From UBA965 sp040396955 (GTDB taxonomy: Bacteria > Chloroflexota > Chloroflexia > Chloroflexales > Roseiflexaceae), in contig JBBAWX010000006.1 of assembly GCA_040396955.1 (NCBI GenBank), forward strand, positions 62,001 through 126,000: DNA of 64,000 nucleotides. The letters are read 5' to 3'. Below the pieces are notes generated by a model. The model was not told the origin of the DNA and made no database searches. It was given only the letters and a program-made list of their open reading frames with translations. Positions 35,601-42,209 of this stretch are shown one piece after another; position 1 is the stretch's first letter; every line of letters begins with the position of its first letter. A program made the translations under genes and the position numbers.

Positions 35601-35893
35601 ATGCACAAATCAACCCGTACCCCATCCAAAGTTGGCGCGTCAACGGGTGGCAGGCTCAGACCTACGACGACCCCTACATCGCATTCAGCGACGGGCAAGT
35701 TCTCGCGTCAGTGCCCAAACGGAACGTGGTCGCAGCAGGTGGCATTACCGGTGAAGAAACCCTGCGCTGGGGTGGTGCCGGGAGTGATACGGCGTCGTTC
35801 ATTGAGCCAAGTGGCGTAGCCTTTGGGCCGGATGGACGCGCCTACGTCATCGATCGTGGCAATTTGCGCATCATGGTCTTTACGTTGCCCTAA
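32645..35893 (+). CDS. TIGR03663-type membrane protein fused to an NHL beta-propeller
   Basis: A 1082-residue protein. Residues 1 to about 620 repeat the features of the preceding gene (AMHHDESIHAWLSW, VYHGPSLYIF, FSWAGEKMPWLTAH and about 12 helices), so the two are tandem paralogues. From about 780 to the end it carries NHL-type repeats: APRGIAVGKDGTVVVADSDTHQI, EPRGVAIDDSGNIFVADTWNARV, GPRGVAVDAQGNVYVTDTGNKRV, EPIGIAVDGDG and a last one ending in RAYVIDRGNLRIMVF, forming a six-blade-like propeller outside the cell. A Ser/Thr linker (near residue 765) joins the parts. GGGAGA is before the ATG at 32645; an ATG at 32624 overlaps the previous stop but has no ribosome-binding site. A bidirectional terminator follows. 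Confidence 0.83.
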   Translation: MSDQTSTTTNRSATPDSPTLTSWLSWEGLAFALIVCASVLVHLARLDVMAMHHDESIHAWLSWRFFTGTGGFTCAGGRVADTYCYDPVYHGPSLYIFTIISYFLFGDGDWQSRLPQAIAGIGLTLSVAWLRPYFGQRGVLLAMVGITLTAVLLYFTRFARHDGLMVLWVLWVVIGFFRYLDDGQPRWLWLMAAGIGLAISTHELYYIIGFLFAWFLGLRIVSEYWPVRYSRLTLLGLIGASLVVEALILSGVWSGQLTPSLNAGGIAVVLFFVAMTSLMVQQLWDATPVVVPFALDKWRHHRQELFVAMGITAGIFVLLYGNFFADPRGILDGMYQGLAYWLGSQQSFARGDQPWYYYLMIMGINEPLALFGGVSIVIAGAVAAVRNWQAQQAGNVVARLGLFPVFLVYWFVGALVFFSWAGEKMPWLTAHITLPGNLLVVWGVVQVVRAIQISNRHFWWIIPGAAILALMSLAVAVVQLSSGIGSVQGVFPLIAAAGFIYVVLHYSDVVGREHTARLALLSVVIVLAAYGVRASWLANFDAPDTARDPIVYTQTSPDVPRMVRDITELAINQTRNQRTANDTAGGLSMPIMLDIGGTDGGLAWPFQWYFRDMLRMENRSGDFFAEVTPDSFLVDAPDASQQILVPVVMVYTPNMTENTRSVLEQNYVKLYDGQLNWWFPEGDKCTPTSPGYKRFYYSTLIALKAGNDCPSLDTTQLPTLLAPIIWPFDPSHWQETWRYLMYRELPADLSISGRAMEVWVRSDLAGGSGSTASTSTSTTYKLVASTSFSDGEMLAPRGIAVGKDGTVVVADSDTHQIFIFNSDGTVRQKIGTRGNRPNEFNEPRGVAIDDSGNIFVADTWNARVVKLSPQGEWLGSWGSGTQDFGDGRVASVTDGTLAGNQADPLGFFGPRGVAVDAQGNVYVTDTGNKRVVVTDNDGTYLYQWGEAGSAPGQFNEPIGIAVDGDGTVAVGDTWNGRVQFFASDGNAQINPYPIQSWRVNGWQAQTYDDPYIAFSDGQVLASVPKRNVVAAGGITGEETLRWGGAGSDTASFIEPSGVAFGPDGRAYVIDRGNLRIMVFTLP

Positions 35894-35906
35894 GCAAAAA
35901 CGGCAG

Positions 35907-36917
35907 TCACACCGACCACTCCGAATCGGGAGTGGTCGGTGTTTTTTTGGCAAACACGAACTGCAATAACCGCGTCATCCCATCAAAAATCTCTTGGCGT
36001 TCAGCGCCCTCTGGAGATTCGCTGACAACCTGTTCAATCCACTCGTAGATGTCTTCGAGCACCCGACGTTCCTGATAAAAACGCAAGCGCTGAGCATCGA
36101 CGGGAGTCTCCCCACAGATGCGTTGATAGGCGGCATACCACTGTGGCCAGTGTGGTTCATCCCAGACAAACATGAAATCATGCTCGGGCGGAGCAAGCTT
36201 GAGCCCCTCAATATCGAGGAGCACGGTTTGATCGGCATCAACGAGCATGTTCATACAGTGAATGTCCGTGTGACACAGCACCAATGGCACTACCTGGTGT
36301 TGAAGCTGTGCCGCCACAGCACCAAAGCGGGCATGCATCTGCCGGAGGGCGGTACGATACGGCGCCACGACGGCGTGCAAATCACCGGCAAGCTGACCCC
36401 ACCCAGACCCAAGATAGGCGGCCAACGAAGCATCCCAGCGCGCACTGAAATCTTCGCGTTCGACGTGTGCCGGCCATGGGACCTGCGACGTGCTCCGGTG
36501 GAGCCAGGCAATGGTGGTAGCAAGATGTTCGACGTGTGTGGCAGACAACGGTTGCGCACACGGCATGACGCCTTGCCAGTAATCGAAAGCCACACACACG
36601 AAACGGCCCATGTCGACGGTGAACGTCCCCGCCGTGGTGGCAAATGGAGCCGTCATGCGCCCACGCAGAGGAGTATGGGCGACTGCCCAGGCACTCACCG
36701 GCAGCGCAAATTCGTTGGAGCGAAGCATGCGCGCCGTGATGGCCCGTTCACGATCGTAACATTTGACAAATGCCTGATGTGCGTCGACTTCGAGCAAAAA
36801 TGCTTGAGCCACAAATCCGCTTTGGAGTGCGGTAATCCGCACTTCAGCACCATGCCAGCCCAACGCGGCCGGCATGTATGTCACCGCATCGTATGCGGTA
36901 GGTGGTTGGTGCATCAT
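35907..36917 (-). CDS. Aminoglycoside phosphotransferase (APH)-fold kinase
   Basis: A 336-residue small-molecule kinase-like protein. Catalytic loop LCHTDIHCMNMLVD matches the HxDxxxxN motif of APH/choline kinases, and LLDIEGLKLAPPEHD is the metal-binding segment where D-W/F-D is usual (here D-I-E). The N lobe has AFVKCYDRE with the ATP-binding Lys. Substrate unknown; an antibiotic role should not be assumed. GAGGGAG lies upstream of ATGs at 36917/36914; a GTG at 36950 is an alternative. The last residues of the protein are encoded by the stem of the terminator. Last gene of the mutase-murJ run. Confidence 0.75.
   Translation of the reverse strand: MMHQPPTAYDAVTYMPAALGWHGAEVRITALQSGFVAQAFLLEVDAHQAFVKCYDRERAITARMLRSNEFALPVSAWAVAHTPLRGRMTAPFATTAGTFTVDMGRFVCVAFDYWQGVMPCAQPLSATHVEHLATTIAWLHRSTSQVPWPAHVEREDFSARWDASLAAYLGSGWGQLAGDLHAVVAPYRTALRQMHARFGAVAAQLQHQVVPLVLCHTDIHCMNMLVDADQTVLLDIEGLKLAPPEHDFMFVWDEPHWPQWYAAYQRICGETPVDAQRLRFYQERRVLEDIYEWIEQVVSESPEGAERQEIFDGMTRLLQFVFAKKTPTTPDSEWSV
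35909..35948. terminator. Strong bidirectional intrinsic terminator
   Basis: A perfect 14-bp stem (35909-35922 with 35929-35942) and 6-base loop, followed on the plus strand by seven T (35942-35948). On the minus strand the A-run at 35896-35900 gives a short U-tract near the far side. It ends the plus-strand NHL gene and, being inside the last codons of the minus-strand kinase gene, also that gene's transcript. Confidence 0.88.
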
Positions 36918-36956
36918 CACGCAGGCGCTCCCTCTTATCCCCCACTTCACCGTGAT

Positions 36957-37373
36957 TTATGGTGTCAAACGCATGCGTGTAAAACGCGGTTGAAAGCCGA
37001 GTGCCTGCCAAAATGCGGCTCCGGCTTGATTCCACACCAGCACGTCAAGTTCAAGCGTCCCGCCCCCCAACAGATGATGCAGGGCTGCAAAGGCCTGACG
37101 GCCGAATCCGTGACGGCGGTAGGTGGCGAGTATCAAAAACTGGCGCACATACGGGGGATCGCTCTGCATATGCACCAGCGCATACCCACACACGGTGTCT
37201 CCCTGGACAAACAGCCATGCGCGGTAGCCAGATGTGAGGAATCCGGTCATGCGGGTGCACAACTGCTGCTCATCCATCGGGTTATCGGAGCCCTCATCAA
37301 CGATGAGCTGACGATTGAGTTGCGCCAACAGCGGGCAATCTGCGAGTGTCGCCTCGCGAACATCACACGTCAT
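36957..37373 (-). CDS. GNAT family N-acetyltransferase
   Basis: A 138-residue acetyl-CoA-dependent acetyltransferase. The beta-4/loop/alpha-3 acetyl-CoA site is RQFLILATYRRHGFGRQAF, a Q/RxxGxG/A variant, and the C-terminal WNQAGAAFWQALGFQPR segment is the usual end of the fold. Acceptor unknown. The start codon overlaps the stop of the rRNA methyltransferase gene by 4 bases (ATGA), so translation is coupled. Confidence 0.85.
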   Translation of the reverse strand: MTCDVREATLADCPLLAQLNRQLIVDEGSDNPMDEQQLCTRMTGFLTSGYRAWLFVQGDTVCGYALVHMQSDPPYVRQFLILATYRRHGFGRQAFAALHHLLGGGTLELDVLVWNQAGAAFWQALGFQPRFTRMRLTP

Positions 37374-38626
37374 GCCTGCCGCTCCAGCGTGACCACGCTT
37401 TCAATGTGTGCGGTCTGCGGGAAGCAATCGACACAGGCGATGCGGGTTATCACATATCCAACCCCTTGGAGTGCCTGCACATCACGGGCCAGTGTACCAG
37501 GGTGACACGACACATAGACGACACGTTGCGGGGCTAAACGCTCAATGCCCACGATGACATCAGGATGCAACCCACGACGGGGTGGATCAAGCACAATGGC
37601 ATCAATGTCGTAGAGGTGGAGCAACCCTTTTTCGACTGGCTCTGCGATCCACTCCACATTCTCAAAACCGTTATTCCAGGCGTTGTGTTGCCCATTAGCA
37701 ACCGCTGGTGCATATTCTTCGATGCCGATGACACGCAGGCTCCGCTGTGCGAGCGGCAGGGTAAACGTACCTGCACCACAATAGGCATCGACCACCCGTT
37801 GCCCCGATGTATCGCCAATCGTAGTTTGTACTTCGTGCCACAAGGCGGTGGCAGCGGCCTGGGATACCTGGAAAAAGGTGGTCGGGCCGAGATCGAGGCG
37901 AATCCCGGCATGGAGCTCGGAGATCGTGGCCGCTCCTTCGTAGTTTCCCCACGGCATACGCACACCGACCACGGCAGGCTGAAGCGGTTGCCACGCCTCC
38001 CAGACTGCAATCGCCACACGATTCGGCAAATCGTCGAAGGCGGCAACCACGGTGCCATTGGCCTCACTCATGCGTAACCAGGCGGTCCACACTGTGCGCG
38101 GCGGCGGTGGATGTGCTGCTACCGCCTGGCGGAGCGTATGGATGGCGGCCTGCAAGGTGGGGTGCAACAAGGGGTCATCGTCGACCACGGTCACGTGGGC
38201 ACTCCCATCGGCCTTGTACCCGAGATAGGCGCCGTAGCCGTGCAACCGCGCACTATTGCGGTAGTGCCAGGGAGCTGAGCCTGGTATCTGCTGTACTGCA
38301 GGCAATGAAGTCAGTTTGCCGATGCGTTGCAACTGCTCCACTAAAATCTGTCGTTTGAATTCGACCTGAGCAGTATGTGCGATATGTTGCCACTCCATGT
38401 GCGGTGCATTGGCGAGCCGAGGTGCAACGCGCTCTGGTGCGGCGACAAGTACCTCGACGACATCAGCGCGAGCAAATGAACTCGTAACCTGACGCAGACG
38501 CGCCCGTACGTGCTCACCTGGCAAGGCGCCTTGAACAAAGACAGCCAGACCATCGAGACGGGCGACAGCGTCGCCCCCCTGTGCCATGGCATGCGGATGG
38601 AGCTCTACTTCGGTGTTTGTTTGCAT
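37370..38626 (-). CDS. RlmD/TrmA-family RNA (uracil-5-)-methyltransferase
   Basis: A 418-residue SAM-dependent m5U methyltransferase. An N-terminal TRAM RNA-binding domain (about 5-65) is followed by a central domain and the Rossmann domain with VVDAYCGAGTFTLPLA (motif I), IVLDPPRRG, the catalytic Cys in VYVSCHPGTLARD and the closing HIESVVTL. The Cys that bind a [4Fe-4S] cluster in RlmD are absent: the usual CGGCxxQH region reads NAPHMEWQH. The ATG at 38626 with GAGGAA upstream lies inside the end of murJ (22-base overlap). Target base in rRNA or tRNA is undecided. Confidence 0.88.
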   Translation of the reverse strand: MQTNTEVELHPHAMAQGGDAVARLDGLAVFVQGALPGEHVRARLRQVTSSFARADVVEVLVAAPERVAPRLANAPHMEWQHIAHTAQVEFKRQILVEQLQRIGKLTSLPAVQQIPGSAPWHYRNSARLHGYGAYLGYKADGSAHVTVVDDDPLLHPTLQAAIHTLRQAVAAHPPPPRTVWTAWLRMSEANGTVVAAFDDLPNRVAIAVWEAWQPLQPAVVGVRMPWGNYEGAATISELHAGIRLDLGPTTFFQVSQAAATALWHEVQTTIGDTSGQRVVDAYCGAGTFTLPLAQRSLRVIGIEEYAPAVANGQHNAWNNGFENVEWIAEPVEKGLLHLYDIDAIVLDPPRRGLHPDVIVGIERLAPQRVVYVSCHPGTLARDVQALQGVGYVITRIACVDCFPQTAHIESVVTLERQA

Positions 38627-39972
38627 TCGTTCCTCAATTGATGCAGACGTCGCCAGACCATGCCCAGCAACAATGCAGTTTCGCCATAACAAGTCGCCAC
38701 GTGGGCGATGGGCACGGCGACGATGCCCCAGCCGAGACCCCAACCGTTGAGCACCGCCCATTTCACAGACAACTGGGTGACATTCGTGGCCAGCGGTGTG
38801 TGCGTGTCGTGCATGGCATTGAGCATGCGTGACGAAAGCTCGGTAAGCACAAAGGCCGGTAAGCCCAAGATATACCATTGTAACACTGCAAAGGTGCGGT
38901 CGCCGGCCGCCTGGTCAAAAGCGCCACGTTCGAGGATGAGTGCGATGCCGGCGCGTCCTGCCACCAACAGTACCAATATGACCGGCAGGGTGAGCAACAC
39001 TGCAATGACGGCCACCCGCACAAAGGTGCGCCGCGCCGTCACGAGATCACGAGTCGCAATGGCATGTGCAAACTGGGGAAAGGCGGCTTGCCCAATGGCA
39101 GAGCCTATCAAACGCACCGGCATGTCGGCCAATAACCACGCACTGTAGATGGCGGCCACCGTGGTCACACCGATACGCGTAGCAAACGACGTGTCGATGA
39201 TACTTCCGGCGTAGTTGACCGTGACCGACAATGCCGTTGGCGCTGCCAGCCACAAGGCGCGCCGGAGCATGGGGTGGTGCACATCCCACTGCCAGCGCAG
39301 TGAGCCGTTGAGCCAGTGGAGCCCAAGCCAGACAATGCCTACTTTGAGCACCGCGGCCATCAACAACCCGATGGTAGGACCGTAGATGCCGATGGCGGGC
39401 CAATACCAGGCCGCACCAATCCCCAGCAGAATCGTCATGTTGTGGGAGACATAGGCCAGTGCAATCAACGCAAATCGCCGCTCAACGGTCAACAAGGCAC
39501 CAATGATACTTGCAAGCGCCAACAACAGCGGTTGAAACAACAAGATGCGCGTGAGTGTGGTGGTACGAGCTTGTAATGCGGGGTCTGCTGCCGGCATCAA
39601 CACGACGCGCACAAACCAGTCGGTGGCCAAGATACCCACCACTGTGGTTACTGCCACCCCAACCATGGTCACACTAGCGATGACGTTGAGCAGGCGTTGT
39701 TGCGCAGTGCGATCCGGTAATTCTACCAACAGCGGCACGAGAGCGGCCACCAGCGCGCCACCAGCGACGAGGTTGATGAGTGTTTCGGGGAGACGAGCCG
39801 CCGCATAGTAGGCAGCGATTTCGCTACCATCGCCGAAGGTGGCACCGAGCAAGATTTGGCGTACCATGCCCAAACCGGCCGACAACGCGAAAGCGGCGGC
39901 CATAATGACCGCCGCAGACCGGATGGGGTATGCGCGTAGTAACCAAGGCTGCACCAAAGCCCACCAACGCAT
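38605..39972 (-). CDS. murJ: Lipid II flippase MurJ
   Basis: A 455-residue MOP-superfamily exporter with 12-14 hydrophobic helices that flips lipid II for peptidoglycan synthesis. Family markers: GLGMVRQILLGATFGDGSEIAAYYAAARLPETLINLVAGGAL at the N terminus (fragment positions about 27-68), and ERGAFDQAA in the middle with LSSRMLNAMHDTHTPL in the second half. The longer frame to 40035 starts inside the mutase gene, so the ATG at 39972 is preferred. It lies 7 bases after the phosphohexomutase gene and overlaps the methyltransferase gene downstream. Confidence 0.9.
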   Translation of the reverse strand: MRWWALVQPWLLRAYPIRSAAVIMAAAFALSAGLGMVRQILLGATFGDGSEIAAYYAAARLPETLINLVAGGALVAALVPLLVELPDRTAQQRLLNVIASVTMVGVAVTTVVGILATDWFVRVVLMPAADPALQARTTTLTRILLFQPLLLALASIIGALLTVERRFALIALAYVSHNMTILLGIGAAWYWPAIGIYGPTIGLLMAAVLKVGIVWLGLHWLNGSLRWQWDVHHPMLRRALWLAAPTALSVTVNYAGSIIDTSFATRIGVTTVAAIYSAWLLADMPVRLIGSAIGQAAFPQFAHAIATRDLVTARRTFVRVAVIAVLLTLPVILVLLVAGRAGIALILERGAFDQAAGDRTFAVLQWYILGLPAFVLTELSSRMLNAMHDTHTPLATNVTQLSVKWAVLNGWGLGWGIVAVPIAHVATCYGETALLLGMVWRRLHQLRNECKQTPK

Positions 39973-39979
39973 GACTCTC

Positions 39980-41329
39980 TTACCCACGGATAATGGCAAG
40001 GACTTCGTCGCGTCGTCCCGCCATCGTGGCCGCATCCATGGCTTCCAAATTCAGCCGGATGAGGGGCTCCGTGTTGGAGGTACGCACATTGAAGTGCCAA
40101 TCAGTGTAGATGACCGACAACCCGTCGCGGGTCTCGATGGTAGCATCGTGATAGCGCGCTCTGAGGGCAGCCAACACTGCCGCAGAATCCGCCACCCGCG
40201 AGTTAATCTCACCCGAAATGAAGTACTTCGATTCGATGGGTGCCAACAAAGCCGACAGCGTGGTCTGCTCACGTGCCAACATTTCGACCGTCAGCAACGA
40301 GGGGAGGAGCCCGGAATCCGCAAAAAAGAAATCCTTGAAGTAGTAGTGACCCGTCACTTCACCGCCAAACAGCACATCTTCGTCGGCCATGCGCCGCTTG
40401 ATGAATGCGTGCCCAACGCGCTCTTCGAGCGGTACGCCACCAGCAGCCGCAACCAACTGCGGTACCGCCCATGAGGCACGCACATCGTAGACGATTTTGG
40501 CACCGGGTGCACGTTTGAGGAGATAACGCGCCAAGATGGCGGTAAAGAAATCACCAGCCACGAAGCGTCCTTGGTCGTCGATGGCAAAAAAGCGGTCACC
40601 ATCGCCGTCGAAGGCGAAGCCGGCGAGGGCTTTTTCACTGATAACGCGTTGCTCGAGCTCTGCACGGTTTTCGGGTTGCAACGGGTCGAGCCCGTGGTTG
40701 GGGAGTGAGCCATCGGGATTCAAGTAGAGGCCGACCAAATTGACGGGCAGGCGTTGGTAGACGCGCTCCAAAATGGGTCCAACCGTACCATTGCCCGTGT
40801 CGGCCACAAAGGTCATGGGGCCGGCTTGAGCGATGACGTCGAGATCAATGAGCCCGAGCATGTGGGAGATAAACCCTTCGGAGAGATCGATGCTCCGGCG
40901 CGAGCCGGTGCGCCCTGGGGTGGCGTAGGCGTCGGTCTGCACGATGTGGCGCAAATCGGCGATACCTTCGTTGCCACTGAGCAAATAGGGCATCTTGCGC
41001 ACCATCTTGAAGCCGTTGTACTCTTTGGGGTTGTGCGACGCTGTCACCATCATACCGGGCAGGCCGAGTTGTGCACACGCATAATAAAACTGATCGGTAC
41101 TGACCAAACCAATTTCGATGACATCAGCTCCCTGATCGATGAGACCTTGCGTCACTGCGGCAAACAAACTCGGGCCAGAGAGGCGCATATCGTGCCCGAC
41201 AATGACTTGACTGGCGTTGAGGTAGGTAGCAAAGGCCCGGCCAATGGCATACGCGCCGTCTTCGTTGAGCTCGGTCGGATAAATGCCACGGATGTCGTAG
41301 GCCTTGAAAATGCCAGGATTGATTTGCAT
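39980..41329 (-). CDS. Phosphomannomutase/phosphoglucomutase
   Basis: A 449-residue alpha-D-phosphohexomutase. It has IFKAYDIRG at the start, the catalytic Ser in MMVTASHNPKEYNG, metal-binding DGDGDR, sugar-specificity GEVTGHYYFKD and the phosphate-binding RTSNTEPLIR near the end. Moves phosphate between C6 and C1 of mannose or glucose, supplying sugar nucleotides for envelope glycans. GGGAG lies 7 bases before the ATG at 41329; the GTG at 41335 is an alternative. It leads the murJ run. Confidence 0.93.
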   Translation of the reverse strand: MQINPGIFKAYDIRGIYPTELNEDGAYAIGRAFATYLNASQVIVGHDMRLSGPSLFAAVTQGLIDQGADVIEIGLVSTDQFYYACAQLGLPGMMVTASHNPKEYNGFKMVRKMPYLLSGNEGIADLRHIVQTDAYATPGRTGSRRSIDLSEGFISHMLGLIDLDVIAQAGPMTFVADTGNGTVGPILERVYQRLPVNLVGLYLNPDGSLPNHGLDPLQPENRAELEQRVISEKALAGFAFDGDGDRFFAIDDQGRFVAGDFFTAILARYLLKRAPGAKIVYDVRASWAVPQLVAAAGGVPLEERVGHAFIKRRMADEDVLFGGEVTGHYYFKDFFFADSGLLPSLLTVEMLAREQTTLSALLAPIESKYFISGEINSRVADSAAVLAALRARYHDATIETRDGLSVIYTDWHFNVRTSNTEPLIRLNLEAMDAATMAGRRDEVLAIIRG

Positions 41330-41397
41330 GGGCACACTCCCACTATTGCATAGAATCTGTTGGTATTATAATACACTGCACTCGAGTGGCACGGGAT

Positions 41398-41426
41398 TTG
41401 ACAAGCACGACAAAATACCGTATAGT
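41398..41426 (+). promoter_or_regulatory. Strong sigma-70 promoter of the LysE leader
   Basis: A perfect TTGACA (41398-41403), 17-base spacer and TATAGT (41421-41426), the best promoter match in the window. Transcription would begin near 41433, about 190 bases before the LysE start, leaving a long leader that holds a short ORF and a strong hairpin. Confidence 0.75.
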
Positions 41427-41459
41427 GCAGGCAGATTTTTCACTGTGGGTACGTCATCT

Positions 41460-41525
41460 ATGATGTTTGTTTTTGTGAAGAAGCAGGATAAGCGCGCAAA
41501 GCAGCCGGCCAAACGGTCTGGTTGA
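41460..41525 (+). CDS. Short Lys/Arg-rich leader ORF (21 codons)
   Basis: An ATG-ATG start followed by 19 more codons and TGA. Seven of 21 residues are Lys or Arg (MMFVFVKKQDKRAKQ then PAKRSG). It begins about 27 bases after the predicted transcription start and ends 22 bases before the hairpin. The last codons (41514-41521) are complementary over 8 bases to the top of that hairpin (41560-41567). This is the layout of an attenuation leader peptide for the LysE exporter downstream, but the ribosome-binding site is weak and it could also be a free-standing small peptide gene. No family recognised. Confidence 0.4.
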   Translation: MMFVFVKKQDKRAKQPAKRSG

Positions 41526-41547
41526 GCATGCTTGTTTGTTGATACAC

Positions 41548-41580
41548 AAGCCCGCTTCACCAGACCGGTGAAGCGGGCTT
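41548..41580 (+). terminator. Perfect 14-bp hairpin in the LysE leader
   Basis: Stem 41548-41561 pairs with 41567-41580 around a 5-base loop. It lies between the leader ORF and the LysE start (41625). No real T-run follows (CTTCTTG), so it is either an attenuator that needs a factor or a structural element. Its loop and upper stem can pair instead with 41514-41521. Confidence 0.5.
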
Positions 41581-41624
41581 CTTGTGGTCTGTGCCAATGA
41601 CATTTGCCGAGAAAGGCACCTCAG

Positions 41625-42209
41625 ATGGATGCGTTGCTCCGCGGTCTCACATTTGGATTTCTCATTGCCATGCCGGTTGGTCCGATTGGGCTATTGTGTA
41701 TCCGGCGCTCATTGGCGTACGGCTGGCGAGCTGGCTTCGTATCGGGGCTTGGTGCGGCCACCGCCGACACCGTCTACGGGATGCTCGCAGCTGCCGGATT
41801 GACATTTTTGAGCACGCTCCAGCGTCCTGCCGCCCTTGTGGGCGGTTTTTTGTTGCTCATCATGGCCTGGCAAACAGCGACGAGCGTGCCCACCCAAGCC
41901 GCCACGGTCAAATCGAGCAATTTGTACCTCTCCACGTTGGCACTGACCATCACCAACCCGGCCACCATCATCGTCTTTCTCGGGCTGTTTGCGGGTGCAA
42001 GTGGCATCGCACACACGCAGGGGAGTGCACTCTGGTTGCTCGTGCTCGGGGTTGGGCTTGGATCAGCAGCCTGGTGGCTCGTTTTGGCTGCCCTGACCGG
42101 TTGGGTGGGGCGTGGCATCAACGAGCGCGCCATGATCTGGATCAATCGCTTGTCGGGAGTCATCATCGGCGCATTCGGCGTCGTTGCCATAGGGAGTTTT
42201 TTCGCATGA
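41625..42209 (+). CDS. LysE/RhtB family amino acid exporter
   Basis: A 194-residue inner membrane exporter with five to six helices. The start GLTFGFLIAMPVGPIGLLCIRRSL is the LysE/RhtB N-terminal signature (positions about 6-29), and the TITNPATIIVFLGLF segment is the second family motif (NPxTI). Likely exports a basic or neutral amino acid. GAAAGG lies 8 bases before the ATG at 41625. Its stop overlaps the next start as ATGA, so it is co-translated with the trans-sulfuration enzyme and probably shares the leader-controlled transcript with the LysW genes. Confidence 0.86.
   Translation: MDALLRGLTFGFLIAMPVGPIGLLCIRRSLAYGWRAGFVSGLGAATADTVYGMLAAAGLTFLSTLQRPAALVGGFLLLIMAWQTATSVPTQAATVKSSNLYLSTLALTITNPATIIVFLGLFAGASGIAHTQGSALWLLVLGVGLGSAAWWLVLAALTGWVGRGINERAMIWINRLSGVIIGAFGVVAIGSFFA

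Noticed and set aside
35994..37505. Open frame of 503 codons on the plus strand opposite the APH-like kinase and GNAT genes
   Set aside because: Antisense shadow: no ribosome-binding site, residue composition rich in His/Arg/Cys/Thr without domain features, and it crosses three genes with clear families on the other strand.
41427..41624. SAM or lysine riboswitch upstream of the LysE and trans-sulfuration genes
   Set aside because: No kink-turn or multi-helix aptamer of either class could be traced; the region is explained better by a short ORF and one strong hairpin.
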